Below are positions 16,110 to 23,383 of a DNA stretch of 24,056 bases, in pieces (position 1 is the stretch's first letter; each line of letters begins with the position of its first letter). The notes beneath the pieces were generated by a model. That model worked only from the letters and a program-made list of their open reading frames with translations. It ran no database searches and had not been told where the DNA came from. Position numbers and translations under genes: made by a program. The stretch is taken from NCBI GenBank assembly GCA_964428935.1, contig CAYSAG010000045.1, positions 1-24,056 of the forward strand, given 5' to 3'. Origin of the DNA: JAADHY01 sp964428935 (GTDB lineage Bacteria > Planctomycetota > Planctomycetia > Planctomycetales > Planctomycetaceae).

Positions 16110-17823
16110 TTTGGGGTTCCGTCACCGTGACTTCTCTTCCCTGCAGCAGGCTCAAACGGACCGGGCCGGACAGCGAGCGAGCGACGTCGTAAAACTCCGT
16201 CGGCGCCCGCACCGGCACTCCTTCGACCCGTTCGACAAAGTCGCCGGGCCGCAGCCCCGCTCTTTCGGCCGGACTCCCCTTCCGAACCTCCGTCACCACC
16301 ACTGCGTTGGGGTAGCGCATGTCCGGCCCCAGGAGGAAGCGTCGGCGAGACGTCGGGTAGTCGACTCGCATTCCCCGCCACAACGGGTAGCGCTGCTGCG
16401 TGACGACCAAGTCTCGCTCGTCGTAGAGCGGCCATTTTCCTAGTTTGACCAGCAATGTCAACAACCGCTGCTCGACCGGTCGCCAAAGGTGAATGCGAGC
16501 CACCTGGCCCGGCTCCAGCAGTCCGACCTCCCGCATCAGGTCGTACTTGTTGAAGACCGGACGGCCCGCAACGGCCAGAATGAAGTCACCGGCTCGCAGC
16601 CCCGCTCGGTCGGCCGGCGAGCCGGGCAGCACGCGTCCGACCCGCACAGCCAACGGCCCCAGGTTCAGGTTGGCGACGGCCTGAGCGGCCAGTTGGTCCA
16701 ACTGAGCGTCCGTCGGTTCGATGCCCAAGAAGCCGTACTCCGGTTCCAGCCCGTGCATGAGCGACCGAATGACGCGCTGCACTTGCGGCGTCAGAGGAAT
16801 GGCAAAGCCAGCCGACTTCTCGTAGCCTTCCAGCGCCGCCAACGACGTGGTCAAACCAATCAGCTCGCCCTTCAGGTTCACCAACGCGCCGCCGCTGGTG
16901 CCCACTTCCAGCCGCGTGTCGACGTGCAACAGCAGACCCAAGTGAGCCAGCGTGTCTCGGTAGGGAGCGTACGGAAAAGTGTCCTCGCGCGGTGCAGCCG
17001 GGAAACGCGAGAAGTTACTAATGATTCCCAGGCTCGCGCTGGGCGAGCCGTCTCGGGCAATCATGTACGGGTTGCCCAGCACGACGACGAACTGGCCTTT
17101 GCGGAGTTGAGACGCGTCGGCCAGCGTAGCCGGTTTCAACCGTGCGGCCGCCGTGCTCGCCTGCTTCAGCTTCGGCCGGAGCACGGCCAGGTCGCTGCGT
17201 CGGTCGGCGGCAACGATTTCCGCGCTCACGTACGGGCTGCGCGACCAGCGGACCAAAATGTGGTCCTCAACGCCCGGCCCCGGCGGACTCGACGCCACCA
17301 CAACGTGGTAGTTGGTCAAGACCAGCAACTCCGGCGGGTCCGAGTCGGAACGCAGAACCACGCCGCTGCCGAACTCGTTGGGCACGAAGTCCGGGCCGTT
17401 GACGTCCAAAGGTGGCTGAAACGCCGGCCAAAATGAATCGAGGGGAGCCCCCAGCGCGCGAGCCGCCTGGCGGCGCACACGAGCCACCGCGACCACACTC
17501 GGCTCCGCCCGCTCAATGGCCCGTTCCACCGCCCGTTGCAGACTGACCCACGCCGGTTCGGCTGGAGCTTCTTCCGCCGTCCGCTCCGACCGGCCCGCCC
17601 CGCTGCGACCGGTCGCCTGTTTCGACGTCGACCTCTTGGACGCGCCGCTCTGCTCCGGCTGCTGGTCGGACCGACCGGCAGACGCGGCAACGGCGTCCGG
17701 GGACGCGGCGGCGAGCGACGGAACAACCCAAACCGCCCTCGGCACGGTCAGCAGCACCGGCAGGCCAACGGCCAGACCGACCAGGCACGTTCGTACGGCG
17801 TCCTGAGGCGAAGCGCACTTCAT
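16099..17823 (-). CDS. HtrA/DegP-like trypsin-fold serine protease with two PDZ domains
   Basis: The 574-residue protein is probably a periplasmic quality-control protease. An N-terminal hydrophobic signal (CLVGLAVGLPVLLTV) is followed by a Ser/Ala/Arg-rich linker to about residue 95. The catalytic triad is visible as H173 in LTNYHVV, D211 in RSDLAVLR and S310 in GTSGGALVNLKGE. The HtrA consensus has GNSGG, so Thr replaces Asn before the active Ser. PDZ1 lies near 362-460 (VLPGSPADRAGLRAGDFI) and PDZ2 near 480-570 (VRKGSPAERAGLRPGDFV). The ATG at 17823 has no strong ribosome site. It lies 170 bp after recA and overlaps alaS by 11 nt. Confidence 0.92.
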   Translation of the reverse strand: MKCASPQDAVRTCLVGLAVGLPVLLTVPRAVWVVPSLAAASPDAVAASAGRSDQQPEQSGASKRSTSKQATGRSGAGRSERTAEEAPAEPAWVSLQRAVERAIERAEPSVVAVARVRRQAARALGAPLDSFWPAFQPPLDVNGPDFVPNEFGSGVVLRSDSDPPELLVLTNYHVVVASSPPGPGVEDHILVRWSRSPYVSAEIVAADRRSDLAVLRPKLKQASTAAARLKPATLADASQLRKGQFVVVLGNPYMIARDGSPSASLGIISNFSRFPAAPREDTFPYAPYRDTLAHLGLLLHVDTRLEVGTSGGALVNLKGELIGLTTSLAALEGYEKSAGFAIPLTPQVQRVIRSLMHGLEPEYGFLGIEPTDAQLDQLAAQAVANLNLGPLAVRVGRVLPGSPADRAGLRAGDFILAVAGRPVFNKYDLMREVGLLEPGQVARIHLWRPVEQRLLTLLVKLGKWPLYDERDLVVTQQRYPLWRGMRVDYPTSRRRFLLGPDMRYPNAVVVTEVRKGSPAERAGLRPGDFVERVEGVPVRAPTEFYDVARSLSGPVRLSLLQGREVTVTEPQNEN

Positions 17824-17950
17824 GGCAACGGCGTTTCATTCTGTTTGGACGTGGCGGCAACCGACTTCCCACCGTCCCGGCCGCGTCGACGGACCAGCAG
17901 TCGGCTTGCCGTGCGGCCGGGCTCGTGAAATGAGGGCGGAGCGGTCGTCT

Positions 17951-17964
17951 GGCCCGAGCGGGCC
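17951..17964. terminator. GC-only hairpin downstream of recA
   Basis: GGCCC-GAGC-GGGCC forms a 5-bp stem 30 nt past the recA stop, in the 170-bp gap before the protease gene. No T-run follows on the minus strand. It may attenuate read-through from recA rather than end it. Confidence 0.3.
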
Positions 17965-17993
17965 GGGCGGTCCCCCTCGAACCGACATTCGCA

Positions 17994-19043
17994 TTACGCT
18001 TCGGCCTCGGCGGTCGCCTGTGGAACAGCCAGCCCCCGAGCCTCCAACACCTTCTGTTTGATTTCCTCCAACAGCTCCGGGTGCTCCTCCAGGTAGGCCC
18101 GAGCTTTGTCGCGGCCTTGTCCCAGCTTCAAGTCGCCGTAGCTGAACCAGGTGCCGCTGCGCTGGACAATGCGGCTTTCGGCCGCCAGGTCGAGCACGTC
18201 GCCAGCCAAGCTAATGCCGCGGTCGTTGAACATGTCAAACTCGGCCGTGCGGAACGGCGGCGCGACCTTGTTCTTCACCACCTTGGCCTTGATTCGAATG
18301 CCGACCGCTGTGTCGCCTTCCTTCAGCGTGGCAATTCGCCGCACGTCGACGCGGCAAGAGCTGTAAAACTTCAGCGCTCGCCCGCCCGGTGTCGTCTCGG
18401 GGTTGCCAAACATGACCCCAATCTTTTCGCGAATTTGATTGATGAAAATGACCGTCGTCTTGGCCTTGGAAATGGCTCCGGTCAACTTTCGCATGGCCTG
18501 GCTCATCATTCGAGCCTGCAAGCCAACGTGCGAGTCGCCAATTTCCCCGTCCAGTTCGGTCTTGGGCACCAGGGCGGCGACCGAGTCGACGACAATGATG
18601 TCCACGGCATTCGACTTGATCAACATTTCGGCAATTTGAAGAGCTTCTTCGCCGTAAGACGGTTGGCTGACCAACAGCTCTTCCAAGTCCACGCCCAAAC
18701 GCTTCGCCCAGGCCGGGTCCAAGGCGTGTTCGGCGTCAATGAACGCGGCCACGCCTCCCTCCCGCTGAGCATTCGCAATGGCGTGCAGAGCAATCGTCGT
18801 CTTGCCGCTCGACTCGGGCCCAAACAGCTCGACAATTCGGCCGCGCGGAAACCCTTGGCCGCCCAAGGCAATGTCGAGCGACAGCGAGCCGGTCGAGATG
18901 CCCGGCACGGCCTGCCCGCTGACGTCCGACAACTTCATGATGGCTCCCTGACCGAACGTCTTTTCAATTTGGCTCACTGCGTTGGCCAGCAAGTCCTGGC
19001 TGGCTGCTTGGGTCGACTGTTGAGCGGATTTCTTCTTGGCCAT
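17994..19043 (-). CDS. recA: Recombinase RecA
   Basis: The 349-residue protein forms filaments on single-stranded DNA, drives strand exchange and triggers the SOS response. The start is MAKKKSAQQS after a purine-rich GAGGA leader. Walker A is GPESSGKTT at 75-83, Walker B is IIVVD at 149-153, and loop-1/loop-2 regions are intact (MSQAMRKLTG, FGNPETTPGGRALKF). The C-terminal tail is short and mildly acidic (ATAEAEA). No recX follows; the next gene on the strand is an HtrA-like protease and then alaS. No recognisable LexA box was found upstream, although planctomycete SOS motifs may differ from known ones. Confidence 0.99.
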   Translation of the reverse strand: MAKKKSAQQSTQAASQDLLANAVSQIEKTFGQGAIMKLSDVSGQAVPGISTGSLSLDIALGGQGFPRGRIVELFGPESSGKTTIALHAIANAQREGGVAAFIDAEHALDPAWAKRLGVDLEELLVSQPSYGEEALQIAEMLIKSNAVDIIVVDSVAALVPKTELDGEIGDSHVGLQARMMSQAMRKLTGAISKAKTTVIFINQIREKIGVMFGNPETTPGGRALKFYSSCRVDVRRIATLKEGDTAVGIRIKAKVVKNKVAPPFRTAEFDMFNDRGISLAGDVLDLAAESRIVQRSGTWFSYGDLKLGQGRDKARAYLEEHPELLEEIKQKVLEARGLAVPQATAEAEA

Positions 19044-19555
19044 GGGCGTGTCCTCTTTTTTCTCTCCCTACGACGTGCTTGGTGACTGTGGACTTCCTTC
19101 CGGTGCCGTGCCGCGCAGGCAAACGAACTTTCCAATTCGGACCCGGCGACGGTGAGCGCTCAGCGCGTCAGCGGACTTTGTCGGAAGCGACGGTCAACAG
19201 TCCGGCTCGGTCCGGCGCAAGCCGCCTCGACAAACTTCTCGTCAGCTTCTTGCCGACCTCCGCTTTCGCTCTCGCCACCGGCAGGTTGGCGAAGCCGGCC
19301 TCAAGGTTCAACGGTTCACCGGCATTCTAGCAAGGTGGACCGGCGGGCGAGAACTGAGCAGGCACTCGGCAGTGCACGGGACGGTCCCTCGCGTCCCTCG
19401 GACGTCGCCTCGAACCCGCTCGCCCGAAGCTTTTCCTCGGTGGGAAAATCGGCTCCGCCCGAATAGACTGGGGTCCTGCCGCCAGTGCTGGAGTTGGCTG
19501 TGGCGGCTCGCGTGACGGCTCAGAGGTGACGCGGCTCAGCGGCGGGGGACGAACC
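19044..19555. other. Divergent intergenic region between recA and beta-helix gene
   Basis: No coding sequence is supported in this 512-bp stretch. It must hold the recA promoter on the minus strand and a plus-strand promoter for the beta-helix gene. A gapped palindrome and a TAGACT hexamer near 19431-19469 are the only clear signals. No E. coli- or Bacillus-type LexA box was seen. Confidence 0.6.
19431..19469 (+). promoter_or_regulatory. Possible promoter with overlapping palindrome upstream of the beta-helix gene
   Basis: TTTTCC-TCGGTG-GGAAAA (19431-19448) is a perfect gapped palindrome. TAGACT (19464-19469) could be a -10 element; the same hexamer occurs in the promoter at 23187-23214. At 17 bp spacing the -35 place is TGGGAA (19441-19446), a poor match lying inside the palindrome. 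That arrangement fits an operator or activator site. Confidence 0.3.
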
Positions 19556-22015
19556 GTGCAACGGCTCGAGCCACTGAAAACAGTACGAACGTGCCGGACT
19601 GCCCGAACCAATTGGCTCCGCGCGGCGGCCGTTGCGTGTCTGACCTCGGTCTGGTGGACCGTCTTGGGCGGCCAGCCCGCCACGGCCCGGTCGTACTACG
19701 TCTCGCCGGACGGTTCGGACACGAACGACGGCTCGGTCGAACGTCCCGTGCGAACCATTTCGCGCGGTGTTGAGCTGCTTCAGCCGGGCGACACGCTGTG
19801 GATTGCCGGCGGGGTCTACCGTGAAACGGTCCACCTGACCCGCTCCGGCCAGCCGGGCCGTCCGATTCGCATTCTGGCTCTTCCTGGCGAGGAAGTTGTC
19901 TTGAGCGGCACCGAGCCGTTCACGGGCCAGTGGCGCTTGCACGACGAGCACGTCTACCAGGCCCACTGGGACGCCGCTCCGAGCCAACTTTTCTTCGACG
20001 GACAACCCTTGGTCGAAGCCCGCTGGCCCAACCAGCCGTGGGACGCTCGCTGGGAGCCGCGGACGTGGGCGTCGCAAGGGGAGGGCAGTCGAGTCGGGTT
20101 GGTGGTCGACCCGAAGCTGGCGAGCACGGGCGTCGATTGGAGCGGCGGGTTGGTCACCGTCTGCCTGGACGGAGAACGAGCCGTCCTGCGAGTCGTACAC
20201 GGACACTACGCGGGCAGCGACCGCTTCGTGTACGAAACGGACTTCATGCCGGAAGGGAGCGCGTCGTCGAGCGGCCACGAGCACCCGGGCCACGGGGGCT
20301 CGCCACTCAAGACCGTCTCCAGCGAGCGGACGGGCGAACCGCCAGAACGACCCGGGTCCACCGACCGCTACTTCTTGTGGGGTAAGCTGGACGCGCTGGA
20401 CTCGCCGGGCGAGTGGTTCTTCGACCGCAAGACGCACACGGTCTACCTGTGGCCGCCGGCAGAAAAGCCTCCGGCTGCAAGCCGCGTCGAGGGACGTGTG
20501 CGAGACTACGGCCTGGTGGCTCGGAACGTCCAACACGTGCAAATTCGCGGGCTCCGGTTCTTCGCCTGCACTTTTCTGCTGGAAGACGTGAGCGACTTCG
20601 TGGTCGAGGGCTGCCGGTTGGAGTTCCCGACGCACTTTCGGCTGGCTCCGTCGCTGGAGCAGGTGCGAGAGCTGCCGACGGCGGTTCGAGAGGCGGCCGA
20701 GCGTTACCTGGGCGGTTTGGGTGTGGTCGCTCCGACCTGGGTCTCCGGCCAGCGGAACGTCGTGCGGGACTGTGAAGTGGCTTTCAGCGAAGGCCCGGCG
20801 CTGTGCGTGGTCGGCAGCCAGAACCGAGTCGAGAACTGCCGGTTTCACGACGTGGACTGGCGCGGTCTGGGCAGCGGGGTCGTCGGAAGCTCGAGCGGCG
20901 TCTGGTTGAGCCAGTCGCAACTGACCGTTTTCCGGCGGAACAGCCTGTGGAACGTCGGTTCGGCCGACGGCGTGACGTTGCTCAGCACGGGAGCTTGCCT
21001 GTGCGAGCTGAACGACGTCCACGACGGGGGCCTGGTGTTGCCGGCGGGGGCGTTGATTCAGTGCCGCGTCACCACGACGGCAACGGCAAGAACGACGGTC
21101 CGCTACAACTGGGTGCACGACGGCGCCGGTGTCGGCATTCACACCGACGCCTGCGCGGACGGCACGCTGGTCCACCACAACGTGGTGTGGAGCTGCAGCC
21201 GAGCCGGGCTCGTCGTCGAGGGCAACCACAACCAGGTGTACAACAACACGTGCTTCGACAACGCGGGGCCGGACTTGGTGCTGGTTTTGGGGCTAGGCGG
21301 CGCCGAGCCGGTTCCCTCCGCTGCTGCGTCCCGCCAGCCCCGCCCGTCCGCCGCTCGCACCAGGGCCTTCAACAACTTGGCTCGAGTAGCGACGGTGGCT
21401 CGGGCCGGAGCCGCCGACCGACCAGAAGGGGCGGAACCGCCGCCGGCTGAGCTGTCGAACAACCTCGCGCCGCAGTCGTCGAAGCGTCCGGAGGCTCAAG
21501 CGCCGACGACCAGCTCCGTCAAGTCCTGGCTGGTCCGGCCGGAGTGGTTCGACTTCCGGCCTCGGCCCGACTCGCCGCTGGTCGACGCAGGACGCATGGT
21601 CAAGGACTTGGTCGAGCAGTACGTCGGCGGAGGCCCAGACGTCGGCGCGTACGAGTGGGGCGAGGCGGGCTACTGGATTCCGGGAGCTCGAGCTGTTGCG
21701 GCGTCGCGTCCCATTCCCCCCGACGGCGCCACGGGCGTCCGAGCAGACCGCGAACTGATTTGGCTGGGGGGAGCGGGTGCCACGGCTTTCCGCGTCTACG
21801 TTGGCTCCAGTCGACACGCCGTCGCCGTGGCCAACGTCCGTTCGCGCGAGTTCAAGGGGGCGCGGAAGACAAACCGGTTCCCGCTGCAAGGGCTCCGGCT
21901 GCCGCCGACGGTTTACTGGCGAGTCGACACACTGGTCGGGCGACGACTGGTCCCCGGGCCGGTCTGGCGCTTCCAGCTGGCCCGCCCGGAAGCAAGAACG
22001 ACCAACGAGAACTGA
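19556..22015 (+). CDS. Secreted right-handed beta-helix protein (DUF1565/polysaccharide-lyase-like) with C-terminal Fn3-like module
   Basis: The 819-residue protein is probably exported and acts on a carbohydrate polymer. GTG 19556 was chosen because GGGGGA lies 6 nt upstream; an in-frame GTG at 19526 adds ten residues but has no ribosome site. The signal core is LRAAAVACLTSVWWTVLGG, with cleavage-like ATA-RS near 44/45. The mature start is YYVSPDGSDTNDGS, then PVRTISRGVELLQPGDTLWI, the DUF1565 hallmark of secreted parallel beta-helix proteins. Helix rungs with repeated N/G-x-V/I patterns (NVVRDCEV, NRVENCRF, TTVRYNWVHD, NQVYNNTCFDN) extend to about 580. A Pro/Ala/Ser linker follows, then from about 715 a Fn3-like module (PPDGATGVRADRELIW ... 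VYWRVDT) often seen in planctomycete surface proteins. Catalytic residues cannot be assigned; lyase, hydrolase and pure binding roles all remain open. The isomerase-like gene follows after 14 bp. Confidence 0.85.
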   Translation: MQRLEPLKTVRTCRTARTNWLRAAAVACLTSVWWTVLGGQPATARSYYVSPDGSDTNDGSVERPVRTISRGVELLQPGDTLWIAGGVYRETVHLTRSGQPGRPIRILALPGEEVVLSGTEPFTGQWRLHDEHVYQAHWDAAPSQLFFDGQPLVEARWPNQPWDARWEPRTWASQGEGSRVGLVVDPKLASTGVDWSGGLVTVCLDGERAVLRVVHGHYAGSDRFVYETDFMPEGSASSSGHEHPGHGGSPLKTVSSERTGEPPERPGSTDRYFLWGKLDALDSPGEWFFDRKTHTVYLWPPAEKPPAASRVEGRVRDYGLVARNVQHVQIRGLRFFACTFLLEDVSDFVVEGCRLEFPTHFRLAPSLEQVRELPTAVREAAERYLGGLGVVAPTWVSGQRNVVRDCEVAFSEGPALCVVGSQNRVENCRFHDVDWRGLGSGVVGSSSGVWLSQSQLTVFRRNSLWNVGSADGVTLLSTGACLCELNDVHDGGLVLPAGALIQCRVTTTATARTTVRYNWVHDGAGVGIHTDACADGTLVHHNVVWSCSRAGLVVEGNHNQVYNNTCFDNAGPDLVLVLGLGGAEPVPSAAASRQPRPSAARTRAFNNLARVATVARAGAADRPEGAEPPPAELSNNLAPQSSKRPEAQAPTTSSVKSWLVRPEWFDFRPRPDSPLVDAGRMVKDLVEQYVGGGPDVGAYEWGEAGYWIPGARAVAASRPIPPDGATGVRADRELIWLGGAGATAFRVYVGSSRHAVAVANVRSREFKGARKTNRFPLQGLRLPPTVYWRVDTLVGRRLVPGPVWRFQLARPEARTTNEN

Positions 22016-22029
22016 CGGGAGGAGCAGAC

Positions 22030-22992
22030 ATGACTCTTGAAGCACCGTTTGAAGCGACGCACTCGAAGCTCTCGGTGGCCGGCTCGCGCCCCACCGAGCC
22101 GGTCGAAGCCGACGGCACGCCCGGCTGCACGCGGCGACGCTTCCTTCAAACGTCGCTCGCGGCCGCCGCCGTGGCGAGCCGAACGGTTTGGGCGCAGTCG
22201 CACCGTGCCTGGAAGATGCGTCTGTCGACCTCGTCCATTCACTTCATGCAATTGCCGATTGAGCAGGCGTGCGAGCGGATTGCCGGACTCGGGTACGAAG
22301 CCGTTGACATATGGTCGGCTCACAGCGGCTGCCCTCACTTGGACGACGTCCAAAAGCGGCTCGGTCCGGACGGGCTGCGAAAGCTGCTGGAAAAAACGGG
22401 ACTGAAGCTGTGCGCGTTTTCGGTCTACCGCGGTGGTTACCCCCGCTACGCCAAGCTGCTGGGCGACTTCGGCGGCGGCTTGGCCATTCACGGCAGCGGA
22501 CGGTTCGACCGACACCAGCCACTGACCAAACAAATGAAGGCGTTTTTCGAGCGGCTCAAGCCGGAAATCGAGCTGGCGGAACGGTACGACTCGTACGTGG
22601 CCATTGAGAACCACGGCAACAACCTGCTCAACACGCTTGACTCGTTCCGAGCCTTTGTCGAGCTGAACCCGTCGCCGCGCGTCGGCATTGCTCTGGCCCC
22701 CTACCACTTGCAAAGGCTGGGGGCGTCGGTCGAAGAAGCCATTCGAATCGCCGGCAAACAGCTTCTCTTCTTCTACGCGTGGCAGCGAGCGGGGCACGGC
22801 TCTCTGGAGCAACTGCCCGGACACGGACCCACCGACTTCACACCCTGGCTGGCCGCGCTGGCCGAGGTTCACTACACAGGCTACGTCAACCCGTTCATGC
22901 ACGGGAAAGTCCCGACGGAAACCATGTCACAGGCACTGGGCAAAGCGAAAGGCTACCTGGAAAACTGCTGGAAGAAGCTGAGCTCGACGTAA
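22030..22992 (+). CDS. Tat-exported sugar phosphate isomerase/epimerase-like TIM barrel
   Basis: The 320-residue protein belongs to the xylose-isomerase-like TIM-barrel superfamily (AP-endonuclease 2 fold). The ATG at 22030 has GGGAGGAG upstream, and an open frame extends further upstream inside the beta-helix gene. Residues 34-40 read TRRRFLQ, a strong twin-Arg motif, followed by an Ala-rich core and cleavage-like VWA-QS near 55/56. The barrel starts at MRLSTSSIHF and includes GYEAVDIWSAHSG and AIENHGNN. Of the usual metal ligands only E193 is obvious; the later Asp place reads IALAPYH and the final Glu place reads GYVNPFMHG. A divergent or non-catalytic family member is therefore possible. 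The 14-bp gap to the beta-helix gene suggests one transcript and action on the same carbohydrate outside the cytoplasm. Confidence 0.88.
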   Translation: MTLEAPFEATHSKLSVAGSRPTEPVEADGTPGCTRRRFLQTSLAAAAVASRTVWAQSHRAWKMRLSTSSIHFMQLPIEQACERIAGLGYEAVDIWSAHSGCPHLDDVQKRLGPDGLRKLLEKTGLKLCAFSVYRGGYPRYAKLLGDFGGGLAIHGSGRFDRHQPLTKQMKAFFERLKPEIELAERYDSYVAIENHGNNLLNTLDSFRAFVELNPSPRVGIALAPYHLQRLGASVEEAIRIAGKQLLFFYAWQRAGHGSLEQLPGHGPTDFTPWLAALAEVHYTGYVNPFMHGKVPTETMSQALGKAKGYLENCWKKLSST

Positions 22993-23048
22993 AGGGAGTT
23001 CGGCGCGGGGCTCGGGTCAATTGGAGGCAGACATTCCGTCGTACCCAA

Positions 23049-23079
23049 CCGCCGCGGGGCAGCCAGCGGACCGCGGCGG
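23049..23079 (+). terminator. GC-only stem-loop after the isomerase gene
   Basis: CCGCCGCGG (23049-23057) and CCGCGGCGG (23071-23079) form a perfect 9-bp stem with a 13-nt loop, 57 nt past the stop codon. No T-run follows. A structure-only or Rho-assisted terminator fits its position between two transcription units. Confidence 0.45.
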
Positions 23080-23186
23080 AGACAACGTCGGAAGGCCCAA
23101 CCCGTGCGAGACTCGCTCCAGTACCGGGCGAGTTGCCCACGGCCTCCGGTGGGTTGCCCCTTCACCGGCTGCGCGGCGGCGACGGT

Positions 23187-23214
23187 TTGACAAACTGGGG
23201 GCAGCGGGTAGACT
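23187..23214 (+). promoter_or_regulatory. Sigma70-type promoter for the symporter gene
   Basis: A perfect TTGACA (23187-23192) and TAGACT (23209-23214) are 16 bp apart, about 170 bp before the ATG. The -10 element is the left arm of an inverted repeat, TAGAC-N10-GTCTA (23209-23228), which would cover the transcription start and may be an operator. Confidence 0.55.
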
Positions 23215-23383
23215 ACGGGGCCCGTCTAAGTCTTGACCAGCCGGGTGCGTGTTTCGGCGCCCTGGCAGTTCCTGAGCGAAGCGTTGGGCGCCCGGGACGC
23301 TCCAATCCGGCTGGCCTCGTTAGCCGAGCGGGCGGTGTGCACGGTGAGTGACGACAGGACCTGCAGCAACGGGAGCGGACTCG

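Larger units (their letters stand above)
22993..23383. other. Intergenic region before the symporter gene
   Basis: This 391-bp stretch has no supported gene. It contains a long GC hairpin at 23049-23079 and a good sigma70-type promoter at 23187-23214, so the symporter is probably transcribed separately from the isomerase gene. Confidence 0.6.

Noticed and set aside
13365..16130. Plus-strand open frame of 921 codons opposite alaS
   Set aside because: It is codon-aligned with alaS and stays open because alaS lacks TTA, CTA and TCA codons. Its product has no recognisable domain, while alaS has complete family motifs.
19044..19350. LexA box upstream of recA
   Set aside because: No CTGT-N8-ACAG or GAAC-N4-GTTC match was seen; lineage-specific motifs cannot be judged by eye.
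19520..21229. Minus-strand open frame of 569 codons opposite the beta-helix gene
   Set aside because: It is a shadow frame; the plus strand has a signal peptide, the DUF1565 start and beta-helix repeats.
21544..22029. Upstream extension of the isomerase frame inside the beta-helix gene
   Set aside because: The ATG at 22030 has a strong GGGAGGAG site and starts just before the Tat signal.
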